Assembly (NCBI RefSeq): GCF_033807715.1
Contig: NC_084591.1
Coordinates: 28,422,590 to 28,486,589 of the forward strand
Direction of reading: 5' to 3'
Origin: Cololabis saira
Lineage: Eukaryota > Chordata > Actinopteri > Beloniformes > Belonidae
DNA: 64,000 nucleotides
A program made the position numbers and the translations under genes. This document shows positions 1 through 25,200 of this stretch, piece by piece (the first letter of the stretch is position 1; each line of letters begins with the position of its first letter). The notes below the pieces were generated by a model. The model was not told where the DNA came from and searched no databases. It was given only the letters and a program-made list of their open reading frames with translations.

Positions 1-1001
1 GAGAGCAGCCTCAGCGCTCATTTTGTCTGATCAGCATTTTGGAGTTATTTTTAGGATATAAGGAACACACAAACTGTACCTGGATATAAAATATGAGGTT
101 TTTTTCACATTTTGTGAAAAATGCTGTAGCTAATGTAGAATCAAAGTGAGAACCCCACTGAAACCGTCCTAAATGTATTTTAAATAACGGCAAAGGGGGA
201 GATTGTAGTTTATAAAAGATGGAAAGGCTGCATTACAATAACTCTGCTTTAAGCTATATCGTTTGTTTTATTTGTTTTGTGACATGACTGATTTTATCAT
301 CTCAGCTGATAGCTGTTTTCTGGACTGCAATTATATCATTACTGCAGAGGAAATAAGAATAATTCCAACCAGTCTAAGGCTATGTTCACATTGCAGTTCT
401 TAATGCTCACATCAGATTTTTTTTATTTTATTTATTTCAATACATGGTCATTCACATTACCATTTTAATGTGACCTTAATCAAAATCAAGTGTGAACGGT
501 ACGACACGCATGTGCAGAGGAAAACACAACGTCACATAGTGTATGGTGTTTACAGAAGTAAATATGGATGCTTCACGTCGTGACGTCGTCAATGTGTAGC
601 AGTTTGGAAGTACTAGCACAGTCGGACCTAACAAACTTAACTGATGAAGGAAAAAAGGAGACTGAGAAAAAGGAGAGCACAAATGTTAACAATGGCAAAC
701 AATGGCTGCTACCTTTGTACAGAGGTATGTGTGGATGCAGAGTTGGAACCAGGAGGGGTGGGATCGGGACGTGAAGGTCTTTCACTGACACTGAGTTCAT
801 CCATAATGTCGAGGAAGACTTAATATATCAGTCAGCACCTCTCCTCTAGACTTTGAAGACAAAACACTCATCTCCTGTGACGTCAAAGTCAGATGAAATG
901 CGACATGAACGTTTTGACTGCAGTTACTTCGCTTCAGTGATGTAAAAGTAGTCGGATTTGAGAAATAATTTATTTTTCTCTTGTGACCTTTTTTTTTCTA
1001 G
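1..1001. other. Sequence upstream of the first visible USP6NL coding exon
   Basis: No coding exon is recognised here. The exon at 1002 follows a good polypyrimidine tract and AG, so at least one further upstream exon exists, either here or before the window. A stretch beginning at 376 (AGGCTATGTTCACATTGCAG) looks like the terminal inverted repeat of a non-autonomous DNA transposon of a kind common in fish. I could not find its matching right end, so it is probably a decayed fragment. Small open frames around 476-800 have no recognisable product. Confidence 0.4.
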
Positions 1002-1009
1002 ATTTTAAA

Positions 1010-10214
<9,205 letters not shown>

Positions 10215-10617
10215 TGCATCATTCAACTGTAACTTGTGATAATCCCAATGTGATTCGGATTCTTATACTACTATATTGGTTCTCAAAGCCACTTTAAAGT
10301 TGAAATGCCAGTAGCTCTTCAGTTTTTGTAAGCATTTTGAAAATGAGCTTCTTTTTTTAACTTGTGTGTACAGATTTCTTATAAATGCACCTCCTTTACA
10401 AGGGCAGTTGTGTCAAGATGTGTATTTAAAACTGCTGTTACTGTCGGTTGCACTTATTGAGTGTTTTACCTTGCGTGCCCTTGTTCATGGGACCCAACCT
10501 GTTTTCTATTTGATGGGCGAATGGCATGAAGAAGTGCAACCACAAATAACATGATCTCATACCAGCTGCACGTTATCATTGCTCTGTCTGCATTTTGTTT
10601 AATTTGGTCCAAATAAA
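10215..10617 (+). other. usp6nl: 3' UTR of the USP6NL-like gene, up to its polyadenylation signal
   Basis: Noncoding sequence follows the TGA at 10212-10214. The first canonical AATAAA downstream is at 10612-10617, about 400 bases after the stop. This makes a plausible short 3' UTR. Use of the signal is inferred from position only. Confidence 0.55.
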
Positions 10618-11799
10618 TGTCTTAACCTTCCCCTGGTGCAACAACTCTTAACACACAAGGGCTTTGAGGCTCCCAAGCCGCATCATACACATTTCTACTG
10701 AAATTCTGGTAAACTGTGAGCCGGCTCACATGTCTTCTCAGAGAAACTTAACACAGCTTTTGTTTCTTTGTAGATTCTTTAGGTCCATTCTCGACAAAGT
10801 ATCCCACTAATCCGGTTTGCGCCAATGTACGCTCATGCAAACTAAAACAATCACTTAACCACCAACAACAAAGAAGTATGATGCAATATATTACCAGAAT
10901 AAGTACTGACGCAAGTATCTCAAACCTGCTTTGTCATGTCAGTTTATCATAAGAAGTTTGTGTTGGCTGGATGATTTACTGTTTATTTTTAGTTATTAGA
11001 AAACTGTTACTTCCAAAGAAATAGTTTGACACATATTTAATACTTGATTTCAGAGCAATAATGTACTGTTTGTAAGTATACACATACATTGATTAATGGG
11101 GATTTCATTGAGTGACAGTTTTCCAGAAGAACATCAGTGAAGATGGCTCCATCTAGTGGTCAAATTATGCTACTACTTAACAGTTATTTCTAAGTTAATG
11201 TGACATCTTGGGGAAACATTTTCTTTCTTTTTAATATCGCCCCAAGGCTCATGTATGATGTGTAGATAGGATAAAACATAAGAATATAAATCCTTATGCC
11301 ACCCAGTAACTTTCTGCTCCATTAACTGCCCAAAGAAAATCTGTTCTTGAGAAACGGAAGTTGAGCCATAACATTGTTCAAATACATACTGTATAGTTAG
11401 ACATGTTTATATTGTTTTTGTAATGCTATGTATTGTGTTTAAACATCAGTATTGTTTTTTTGCACTGACACTTATTTCAAACAGATTTAGCAGTATTTTG
11501 TTTTTCTCAGTTGCAATTTATTACTCAAGAAAACTGTCTTGATGTGCATGGACTCATGAGGATGCACTTTCTTGGCATCAACATGTTTGGCATGCTGGAG
11601 GATATGTTTGATGATTTGACGACAAATTGTACATCATTACTCCTTTGTATGGATCTGGTTGTCAACAGGGAGATGCGTGCTTAGACCAAAGCCTACCTGC
11701 ATTTATGCAACTACATGAGTTTTATAAAGAGATTAATCTTAGTTGTCTGTTTGATTTCTCTTCACCAAAAAAATTATCCACGTTCACTGCTTTCGGGTA
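10618..11799. other. Intergenic region between convergent USP6NL and UEVLD
   Basis: AT-rich noncoding sequence lies between the two convergent genes. Part of it may belong to the UEVLD 3' UTR. No open frame, RNA gene or clear repeat was recognised. Confidence 0.45.
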
Positions 11800-12423
11800 T
11801 TTATTGCACACAACAGTAACATTTCTTTCTTCATACTTTACATTAATTTAGTGCATATTAAGCTGTGTAAAGACTTTTTGCAAAAAATGAACAAGCGCAA
11901 AGGAGGCACATAGGAACTTAAGCCATTTGGAAACAGGACCAGGGTACACAGGCTAACCTTTACACAATCGAATGATTCAAAAGTAAACACCCTACAGTTT
12001 GTATGAAACACATAATTCATCCTTTATCTGCCATCATCTTGACTTTGTTCATTAGAATGTTGTTTTTAAATGCTTCTTTGGTTAAAGTACTTCAAGCCAC
12101 ATTAAACCTGAGCTGACAAAAACCGTTGTTTGAGACAATCATCACTTAGTGTTTTTGATGAAAATTTCATGGCTTTCAAAAAGCATGGCCGGACCAATCT
12201 CAAAATGAGTGACATGTCTTGAAAATAAGGCATTTATCTGTACACGGATATTTCTCATAGTATAAGTGTCCAATGACATTAGAAAATATTAAATTATACA
12301 TCTTTAAGAAAGAAGTGCTCTCAAACTTAAAAATGTCAGTAACTTCAAAACAGACACTGTCCATCGAGGGAATAACGTTTTGACAATAATGACAGTTAAA
12401 AGCAGCTAGACTGGTTACATTCT
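11800..12423 (-). other. uevld: Probable 3' UTR of UEVLD
   Basis: On the - strand a canonical AATAAA occurs at 11805-11800, about 620 bases after the UEVLD stop. A second lies at 11522-11517. Either could end the transcript. This is inferred from position only. Confidence 0.4.
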
Positions 12424-17530
<5,107 letters not shown>

Positions 17531-17720
17531 TTATTCAGGTAAAACAAGACAAGGAGAGCACGTTTCCCGGCACGGTAGTGGTCCTGCAGCAGCAGCTGAT
17601 TCAACTTGGGCTCCAAAAAACAAAAACTTCCGCAAACTTCCAGGAGGGGGCGGGGCTTGCTGACGTCACCATGGTGGGAGGGGCTCACTCGCCTCAGCTC
17701 TCACACCTGCTCTATTGGTT
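17531..17720 (-). promoter_or_regulatory. uevld: UEVLD promoter region: CRE, GC box and inverted CCAAT
   Basis: Just upstream of the UEVLD start, within 190 bases, lie a GC box (GGGGGCGGGG, 17646-17655), a full palindromic cAMP-response element (TGACGTCA, 17661-17668) and ATTGG, an inverted CCAAT on the + strand (17714-17718). The grouping and spacing suit a housekeeping promoter. Binding is inferred from the motifs only. Confidence 0.6.
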
Positions 17721-17845
17721 TTTGTTTTGTCTGCATTCATAAATGGTTAATACCAAGTTGGTAAAATTTCATCAATGAATGTGGTTTTACTGCTATTTCA
17801 ACATTTAGTCATCACCAGAAAAATAACACCAGAAAAATAACTTAT

Positions 17846-18130
17846 TTGACAATTTTCACCTGTTTCAAGTCAATTTTCACTTGAAATAAGTAGAAAAATC
17901 TACCAGTGGGACAAGATTTATCTTCTTATTACAAGCAAAAAAATCTTGTTCCACTGGCAGATTTTTCTTCTTATTTCAAGTGAAAATCTACTTGAAACAG
18001 GTGAAAATTGTTGTTTTTTCCAGTGACGAGTCTTGTTTTTTCACTGTAATGAGATTTTTTTTACTAAAATGAGACATTTTAACTAGAAATAAGACAAATA
18101 TTCTTGTTAAGATTTTGAGTTTTTGCAGTG
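17846..18130. mobile_element. Palindromic MITE upstream of UEVLD
   Basis: The arms at about 17849-17926 and 17940-18013 are inverted copies (left TTTCACTTGAAATAAGTAG, right CTTATTTCAAGTGAAA). A tail running to TTTTGCAGTG at about 18130 follows. The matching outer left end is missing or degraded. This is a common fish palindromic repeat type; its superfamily was not determined. Confidence 0.65.
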
Positions 18131-18230
18131 ATCTATTTTACTTATCCTGTGAAGGACAGAGTCATATTGATAAGTTCAGAAAACTGTTTTTTATTGTTGT
18201 GTTTTGATGTATTTGATGTAAGCCCAGTGG

Positions 18231-20551
18231 CAGAGGTGGAAAAAGTACAAAAATATTGTACTTAAGTAAAAGTACAAATTTTCTGCTTGAAAATTACTTA
18301 AGTAAAAGTAAAAAGTACCCATTAAGAAAATTACTTAAGTAAAAGTATAAAAGTACCTCAACTTAAATATAATAAAGTACAAAAAGTACATGGGTTAAAA
18401 TGTACTTAAGTACAAAAGTAAAAAGTACAAAGTACAAAATTCAAAGTACAAAATTATTTTCAAAAGGATTGCAAAGAAATGAAGAATCCAAGAATTTGCT
18501 TACAACTCTAAATAATGGTGATATTATTCTGACCCCTTTAGTGTTTGTTTCCATAACCCCATTTTAATTTCTCCCTTTGCTCATCACTGCTGCTGTACCC
18601 CAGTGGCCCCGCTGACAGGTTCACCCCCAGCCTGTAGTATGCAGTGACAACATTAAGCAACCCCAGCTGATAAAGGATGAGACTTTTGAACTTTTAAATG
18701 CCAAAACCACCTTAGAAGGGGTGGAATCAAAGAATGGTGCGCATGGACTCGCGTCGGCTGCCGCTCAGGGCTGATTTATGGTTCCGCGTTACACCAACGT
18801 ACCCTACGGCGAGGCTCTGCGTCGATTTAACGCGGAACCATAATTCAGGCTTCAGTCCTCCTCGGCATAGGCGCCGGAACCGTGGGTGCTTCGGGGCCCG
18901 AGCACCCACGGAGATGGCCGAGCACCCACGGGGAGAGCCGAGTAGGGGAGCCCCCATGTCAACAATCACTGATTGGCTAAAGCGGTTTTCAAATAAAGGG
19001 CGCACAGCCGCCGCCGGCTTTCCCATTCAAGTGTATGTACTGCCGCTGCGCAAGAGCGCAGGGTCTGAGTGACGCAGAGCCTGCGCGCATACACCTGTGT
19101 ACACATTTGTTGCAAGTTGCTTGGCGACTGAAAAAAAGTTTTTCCGGTCTGGCGCCGTTTTCCCACTCATTTGGACGTACAGCTCGGTTTGCAAAATGCA
19201 TGTGTCCCGGATTCAAAGAAAAGCTCTGGCTTTAGTTCTTCTTCTGAGGAGGAGGAGACGAGCAGCAGCAGCAAGGAGGGGATGGGTCCATGAAATCCTC
19301 ATGAAGACAGGATTTGGGGGAATAAAGGCTCGTTCGGGAGCTCCATGATGGCCAGGTCAGGCTGAATCATATTTTATTAAAAAACCTTTCTGAACTATGT
19401 TGTTTTTTTTAGCTCATGTCAGTCATTTTTAGCGGACCTGTAGTGCTTCAGTTTGCAAAAGTATTGACACGTGGTCTTTTCATAACCATATATTGATCAA
19501 TGATTCAATTGATCCCCAGATGAAGCATGGAAATGCTATATTTTATTTTAAATTAACATTTTATTGTTAAAAGAGCAAAAGTATATCACATTTCTACCAC
19601 TTTTAAACACACCAGGTGTGTCCAAATTCTGGGAGATTTCTCTCCACTTTTGTCCCTTTTTATTGATGTCCCGATAGTCCTGCAGTCTCATCCCACAGGT
19701 CCTCACAGACTCACAGCCAAGATTATTCTTTCTTCCATGTTGATCGTCTCTGATCTACAAGCTACAACCTTTTTTTCTCCCTCCACCTTCTTTCCTATTG
19801 GACACCGCCGAGATGCCGTCACAGGGCGCACGGTGAAATTAAAAAAAATTAAATTCTACTGTTGTAGATTAGAAACGATCAAGATGGAAGAAAGAATGAT
19901 CTTGGTTATGAACTATAGAAAAATAGCCTCATTTTTCCTCAGATGAACACCCGAATTTGTTTAGAATTTGATTATTATTTGTGTGTGTCTGTGTGTGTGT
20001 GCGTGCGGCGTTCATGTCCGTTACCGCTGTTAAATCTACGTTGCTGAATTGCTACACTACACTACATGACATTCAGCACCCACCAGCAAAAACATAATTC
20101 GGCGCCTATGCTCCTCGGTACTCGACGCGACGGCGGTTCCTCCGGTGCCTCTGCGGCGCAACTCTCCCGGGAGCTGCGGCTCCTTCTCGGTATATTCACG
20201 CGCCCCCCTTCCTTCCCGTCCGCCTCATGGTTCCGCGTTAAATCGACGCACACCTTACGCCGTAGGCTACGGCGTACAGTGTGCGTCGCTGCGTTCCTAC
20301 GCTGTAGCTCTGCGCCGGTGTAACGCGGAACCATAAATCAGCCCCCGCTGTGCTGTTCTTTAATTTGTAGCGAGTAACGACGTGTCCAATTTTAAATGTA
20401 GCGGATTAAAAGTACGATTATTTCCTTGAAAATGTAACGAAGTAAAAGTAAAAGTACAGAAAAATGAAAGTATCAATAAAAGTACAAATTCTCAAAAATC
20501 TTACTTAAGTAAAATAACGAAGTACTTGTAGTTCGTTACTTTACACCACTG
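18231..20551. mobile_element. hAT-type non-autonomous element, copy 1, carrying a second insertion
   Basis: The element begins CAGAGGTGGAAAAAGTAC and ends in CACCACTG. An 8-bp duplication CCCAGTGG flanks it on both sides (18223-18230 and 20552-20559), as expected for hAT insertions. Its outer parts consist of AAAGTACTTAAGTAAAAG-like repeats. The core contains GC-rich inverted segments bearing CTGATTTATGGTTCCGCG. Copy 2 at 62198-63266 is nearly identical except for a 1245-bp insertion here (18866-20110). With that insertion and its duplication removed, copy 1 is 1068 bp against 1069 bp for copy 2. No transposase is encoded. Confidence 0.88.
18866..20110. mobile_element. Second hAT-like element nested inside copy 1
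   Basis: This 1245-bp insert starts CATAGGCGCCGG and ends CGGCGCCTATG, forming inverted ends. It is flanked by the direct duplication CTCCTCGG (18858-18865 and 20111-20118). The sequence is continuous in the related element at 62.8 kb, which shows the empty site. A decayed open frame at 19650-19946 has no recognised product. The 8-bp duplication points to the hAT superfamily. Confidence 0.85.
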
Positions 20552-20773
20552 CCCAGTGGATATTTAAATCTTACAGAAGGCTGCATTTAACTGCTGCTAT
20601 GTCATTCCTGCAGTATTTCTGCAGGTGTTTTGGTCAGTGTTATTATTTGTAATATATTATATTGTAATCAGCACAAATTATCTGTCCCCATATGATAAAA
20701 TCCACCATCCCCGATTCTTTTTTACAACTCGAGTACTGTACATACATACATACATACATACATACATACATAC

Positions 20774-22088
20774 CATACCTGCCAACACTCCCGATTTAAG
20801 CGGGAGACTCCCGATTTTCAACCATTTCTCCCGCCCTGCTCCCGATTTGTAATTTCTCCCGCTTATCTCCCGATTTTAAAGTGAAATGAGTCAATGGTGT
20901 TTCACGTGTCGGGGTTCCTGCATGGATGTATTATATTAACGGGTTCCTGACAAACCTGGCAACCCAACCAAAAAGCACTGCCTACGTCCAAGCTCCGCCC
21001 CATGGAGCTGCTGCGATACGTCAACGTCGCCGCCATATTGGATGTGGCAAGACTGCGCTGTAAACTAATAAAGTGAATGGACTTATTTTCATAAAGCGCC
21101 TTTCTACAAAGAAATTTACGTTTTATTCATTCACACACGCACGTATATACTTGGGAAACAGTTAGGCACCAAATATAATATATTTAATTTTCTCAGATCG
21201 CAAAAATAAGAACTTTATTGATCCCACAGTAATTCATGTTATATCAGCTATAGAGAACAAGGTAGTGCCGAAAAACAATATATATCCCCCCTCACAAAAA
21301 CAAGAAAAATAGAGAAATATATTCTCTCATCAGCAAAGCATTAATAACAAAGCAGCAAAATAACATATTTGAACCATTTTTCAGATTTTTTCAGTTATTT
21401 TATTGTTTGGAAAATGGTTAAAATATGTTATTTTGTTATTTGAAAATTTTAAAATTTGTTTTGTTTGAGAAAATGCTTTGAAAAAAAGCTGAGGGAAGAG
21501 TTGGTGGAGAATCAAGTCATAGCAAGCAAGGATCTCCCACAGGAAGAGAGAGTTGAAGGTTCTGGGGCCTTCTAGGGAAAGAGGAGAGGTTTACCAAATC
21601 TGGCATCACTGATGAAGGCAAATGTCTGCATCTCTCACAGCAATGCAAGCTCAGAGAGCTCATTCAGCATGGTGGAAAAGATCCTCACAGAAAACACAAT
21701 GAGTATGGATAATTCTACTCTTTGCACACTCCTTTCTTGCAGGATAAACCATACCAGCTCTGGCCACAAGTGTGTACCCTCCAAGAAAGTGATTGAAGCT
21801 GCAAAGTCTGCAACTACAACTACAACAGGTCCTTGGGGGACAAAGGGAACCTGAAAAATTCTACAAATATTGTATTTTATTGTTATTAATACTAAACTTA
21901 TTTGGCTCCAAGAAGGCTGTAGAATCATTTTGGGAGGTACATTTTAGCACATTTCATTGTAGCTATGGATTTAAAGCTCATTAAAAGTCGCCTTGTTTAT
22001 ATCAGGGTGGGGATGTTGTGAGTGGAGCATTCCAACCGCTACCCCAGAAAATCTCCCTATTTTTCACAGCCCAATGTTGGCAGGTATG
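20774..22088 (+). mobile_element. DNA transposon remnant inserted in a CATA microsatellite, with hAT-like transposase end
   Basis: The inverted ends are CATACCTGCCAACA (from 20774) and TGTTGGCAGGTATG (to 22088). (CATA)n tracts abut both sides (about 20741-20773 and 22089-22120). An open frame at 21612-21854 resembles the C-terminal dimerisation segment of hAT-related transposases: ISHSNASSESSFS, then SMDNSTLCTLLSCRI. Everything upstream of it is degraded, so the element is not autonomous. Confidence 0.7.
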
Positions 22089-23119
22089 CATACATACATA
22101 CATACATACATACATACATAATATAATTAATATAAACATATGTGAGGAGGTGGGGTGGGGGCAGGGCTGGACTGGGACAAAAAATCGGCCCGGGCATTTT
22201 GAGCCTAGACCGGCCCAGCAGGTATTGATGGAAAGAAAATGAAGCCTATGAATGAAAACAAACGTTCTTGTGACACCGCTTGTACACTGTCTTGTTGGTG
22301 TGTATGTTCTTGTCTAATAAACCTAAACCTACACCATCCCCCCCAGTCCCGTTCTAGATGTACTTAGTACTGTTTCTGAGTAGACCAGCAAACTTGTATG
22401 GCAAGCCGTTTTAACATTTAATAGCTAGACTGGATATGTGTTGCAGATATCTGTAATTCAATTGTTCCTAGTCAAAAAGAACATTTCAGATATCGACAAT
22501 GATATATTAACCCATTTTAAACAGGGGGAACGCATTCTGACAGCGTGAAATACTGTTGTCAGAATGCGTTCCCCCTCTGTTTATCACGAAGAGATGCTCA
22601 CACATCTTTCAAATTCATACTGCTGACTTCTTTCACCACCACAGATAAGTCCTGTGATTTTCAGGCTGGGGGGGGCCCTCGCGCGTGAGCGTAGCGAGCG
22701 CGCGCGAAATTTTTTGGGTTTTTCGGGTCGGATCGGGTGTCTATATGCGCAATTTTAACTCTCACATTAGCAAAATACTGGATAACTTCCCCTGCCTCAT
22801 CATCATTTGGCTTGCCTCGACGCGGGGCCCCACGGCTGCTTGAGACCCGGTTGGATCTGTGATTTTTGTAACAAATTTATCAAACGAGCCTTTCAGAGAG
22901 GCATTAAACTCTTCCATTTTCTTTAGTTTTTTTTCTTTTTTCATTCCCTGATGGAAATTTCCTGATTCTGTCTCGTTCTCTCGACATTGTGTGACAGTTT
23001 GTTCCAACTCCACCCGTCTAGTACACATTTAGGTCTGTAATGGAACGTGACTGTTGATATTTATAAGGGAAAAAAAGAAAAAAAAAAGAATTTGAAAAAA
23101 AAAAAAAAAAAAACGGCCC

Positions 23120-23248
23120 GGGGCGCGAGGCCCCTTGGGGCGCGAGGCCCCTTGGGGCGCGAGGCCCCTTGGGGCGCGAGGCCCCTTGGGGCGCGAGGCC
23201 CCTTGGGGCGCGAGGCCCCTTGGGGCGCGAGGCCCCTTGGGGCGCGAG
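23120..23248. repeat. 17-bp GC-rich tandem array A
   Basis: The unit GGGGCGCGAGGCCCCTT occurs seven times plus a partial copy, with essentially no divergence. Each unit is a small inverted repeat (GGGGC, loop GCGAG, GCCCC). Confidence 0.9.
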
Positions 23249-23500
23249 ACTTCATAGACTTCATAACCAATCTAACTCATCATAACCAATCGGCCAGTGG
23301 TACCAGTTATTGTCAGGTAAAAAACAAAATCAAATGGGCCGATGGGCCTGCCCGGGCCAAAAAAAAATAAATAAAGAATTGTTCCAACTCCACCCGTCTA
23401 GTACACATTTAGGTCTGTAATGGAACGTGACTGTTGATATTTATAAGGGAAAAAAAGAAAAAAAAAAGAATTTGAAAAAAAAAAAAAAAAAAAACGGCCC

Positions 23501-23591
23501 GGGGCGCGAGGCCCCTTGGGGCGCGAGGCCCCTTGGGGCGCGAGGCCCCTTGGGGCGCGAGGCCCCTTGGGGCGCGAGGCCCCTTGGGGGG
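23501..23591. repeat. 17-bp GC-rich tandem array B
   Basis: The same unit as array A occurs about five times. It follows a copy of the same leader (GTTCCAACTCCACCCG, then A-rich). The two arrays thus arose by duplication of a larger block, followed by copy-number change. Confidence 0.9.
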
Positions 23592-23677
23592 ATGGGCCTG
23601 CCCGGGCCAAAAAAAAATAAAAAAATCGGCCAGCCCAAAATCGGGCCGGCCGATGGTGATTTTGGGCCGGCCCGGGC

Positions 23678-23719
<42 letters not shown>

Positions 23720-23826
23720 TTTTTTTTTTTTTTTTTTTGGGCCGGCCCGGCCCGGCCCAAAATCACCATCGGCCCACCGGGCAAATGCCCGGTATGCCCG
23801 ATGGCCAGTCCACCCCTGGGTGGGGG

Positions 23827-24360
23827 GATGAGGGATGGCGTCCGCTGCTAGTCTGAAATGAGAGAAACACAGGGAAACGCACAACGGGCACACAAGCCTT
23901 TGAAATCTGTAAGAGAGAAAACAAACAAACAGACACGAGAACAGACAGAGACACAAACAGCAACCATTTCAGGTCTCTAAAACTGAATCAAGACTATAGG
24001 CTACTGCGATTAACTGTTCCCCAAAACTGGGGTGAGTGAGCAAGTGTGTATGTCTGTGTGCAAAGTGAAAACAAGGCTTTTCCTGAACTGCAACTATAGT
24101 GGAGGAGGGAGGGCACAACCACGCCACCCGAGAGACCAGAAGCCGACAAGGGAGATCTTTTTTTTTTTTTTTAAGTTTGCAGAGCCAAACCCAAAGACTG
24201 TAAAATGTATTGGACAAACCCTCTATGATGTCACCCTCAGGTTTCCTGAGAGGCCATTTTGAAGCCTCCTTTTCCTCATACTGTGCACTGCCATGTGGCA
24301 AATGGGCAAAACAAAGCCGACTGGAAAACGCCCACCTTAGCCACACTTAACTGGACAGCT
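23827..24360. other. Unassigned interval between transposon and LINE
   Basis: No gene is recognised here. The open frames on both strands (to 23963 on the - strand, 23969-24346 on the - strand) lack recognisable domains. A T-run lies at 24158-24172. Confidence 0.35.
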
Positions 24361-24379
24361 ACTCCATGGTGGCCTGTTC

Positions 24380-25200
24380 GTGACCTTCAACCACATCCAA
24401 AAAGAACACAACATACCGGATCATTGCTACTTCCAATTTATTCAGTTAAAAGAAGCCATAAAGAAAAGCATCAACATTAGAGAATTCAGTAACCACAGTC
24501 CTCCCCTATACACTAAGCTCAAATCACTCAAACCTCAGAAAACACATTCTCAAGTTTACAAGATCCTAGCATTCAATGACACCACAATATCAATCCCAAT
24601 AGACAAATGGACCACAGATCTCAACAACCTACCGACAGCCACCAACTGGCTACACCTTCTCCATGACATGCAACTCCAAAAACCCAAATAATTCAGTACA
24701 AAGTTTTACACAGAACCCACATTACCACACACAAACTCTACCGCATGGGTTTCAGCCAAAATAATACCTGTTCACTCTGTTCAACTTCCGTAGATAATTA
24801 CATCCACGCCCTCTGGCACTGCCCACCCATCCATAACTTCTGGTCGGAGGTCATGAACAGGCTATCAGAGATGCTCGGCCTCAGCATCCCCATAAGCCCC
24901 ATTATAGCATTACTTGGTGACCTCTCTTCATCACATATACCCAAACAACACACATCTGTTCTGTTAATATCTTTAACTATCGCCAAGAAAACCATACTAT
25001 TGAACTGGAAAGACAGAACAAAAATATCCATAACCCACTGGCTTAATCTTCTAACAGATCATTCAAACCTAGAAAAACTCACTGCAATTTTGAAAAATAA
25101 CATCTCATCCTATTTCTTTCTTTCATACACTTTTCACATCCCCCTTCCTACAATACATCCAGAGCTGATTCCTCTCACAAATACCTCTCTTTTCTGTTCA
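24380..25200 (+). mobile_element. L1/Tx1-type LINE ORF2 carboxy-terminal remnant
   Basis: Two open frames (24380-24691 and 24745-25320) are offset by a frameshift and match the end of an L1-clade ORF2. The second carries the CCHC-like knuckle typical of that clade: CSLC, then an H..W.C spacing in HALWHCPPIHNFW. The upstream endonuclease and RT are absent, so this is a 5'-truncated dead copy. The 3' end grades into AT-rich sequence. Confidence 0.7.

Larger units (their letters stand above)
22162..23818. mobile_element. hAT-type non-autonomous element with GC-rich tandem arrays
   Basis: The ends are CAGGGCTGGACTGG and CCAGTCCACCCCTG, with an 8-bp duplication GGTGGGGG outside (22154-22161 and 23819-23826). 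The 1657-bp body holds a 24-bp-arm hairpin (22519-22583), a tandemly duplicated block of about 380 bp (from about 23000 and again from about 23381), two 17-bp tandem arrays, and a long poly-A/poly-T hairpin near the right end. Open frames on both strands are by-products of these repeats. Confidence 0.85.

Noticed and set aside
18727..19348. GC-rich open frames on both strands
   Set aside because: They lie in hAT element cores. The frames recur in copy 2 and have no protein family.
23120..23248. Regularly repeated short units suggesting a CRISPR-like array
   Set aside because: Units are head to tail with no spacers, inside a eukaryotic transposon.
23047..23956. Several 100-170 codon open frames on both strands with repeated Pro/Gly/Arg peptides
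   Set aside because: They arise from the 17-bp tandem arrays and homopolymers inside a hAT element. All frames are open because of the repeat, not selection.
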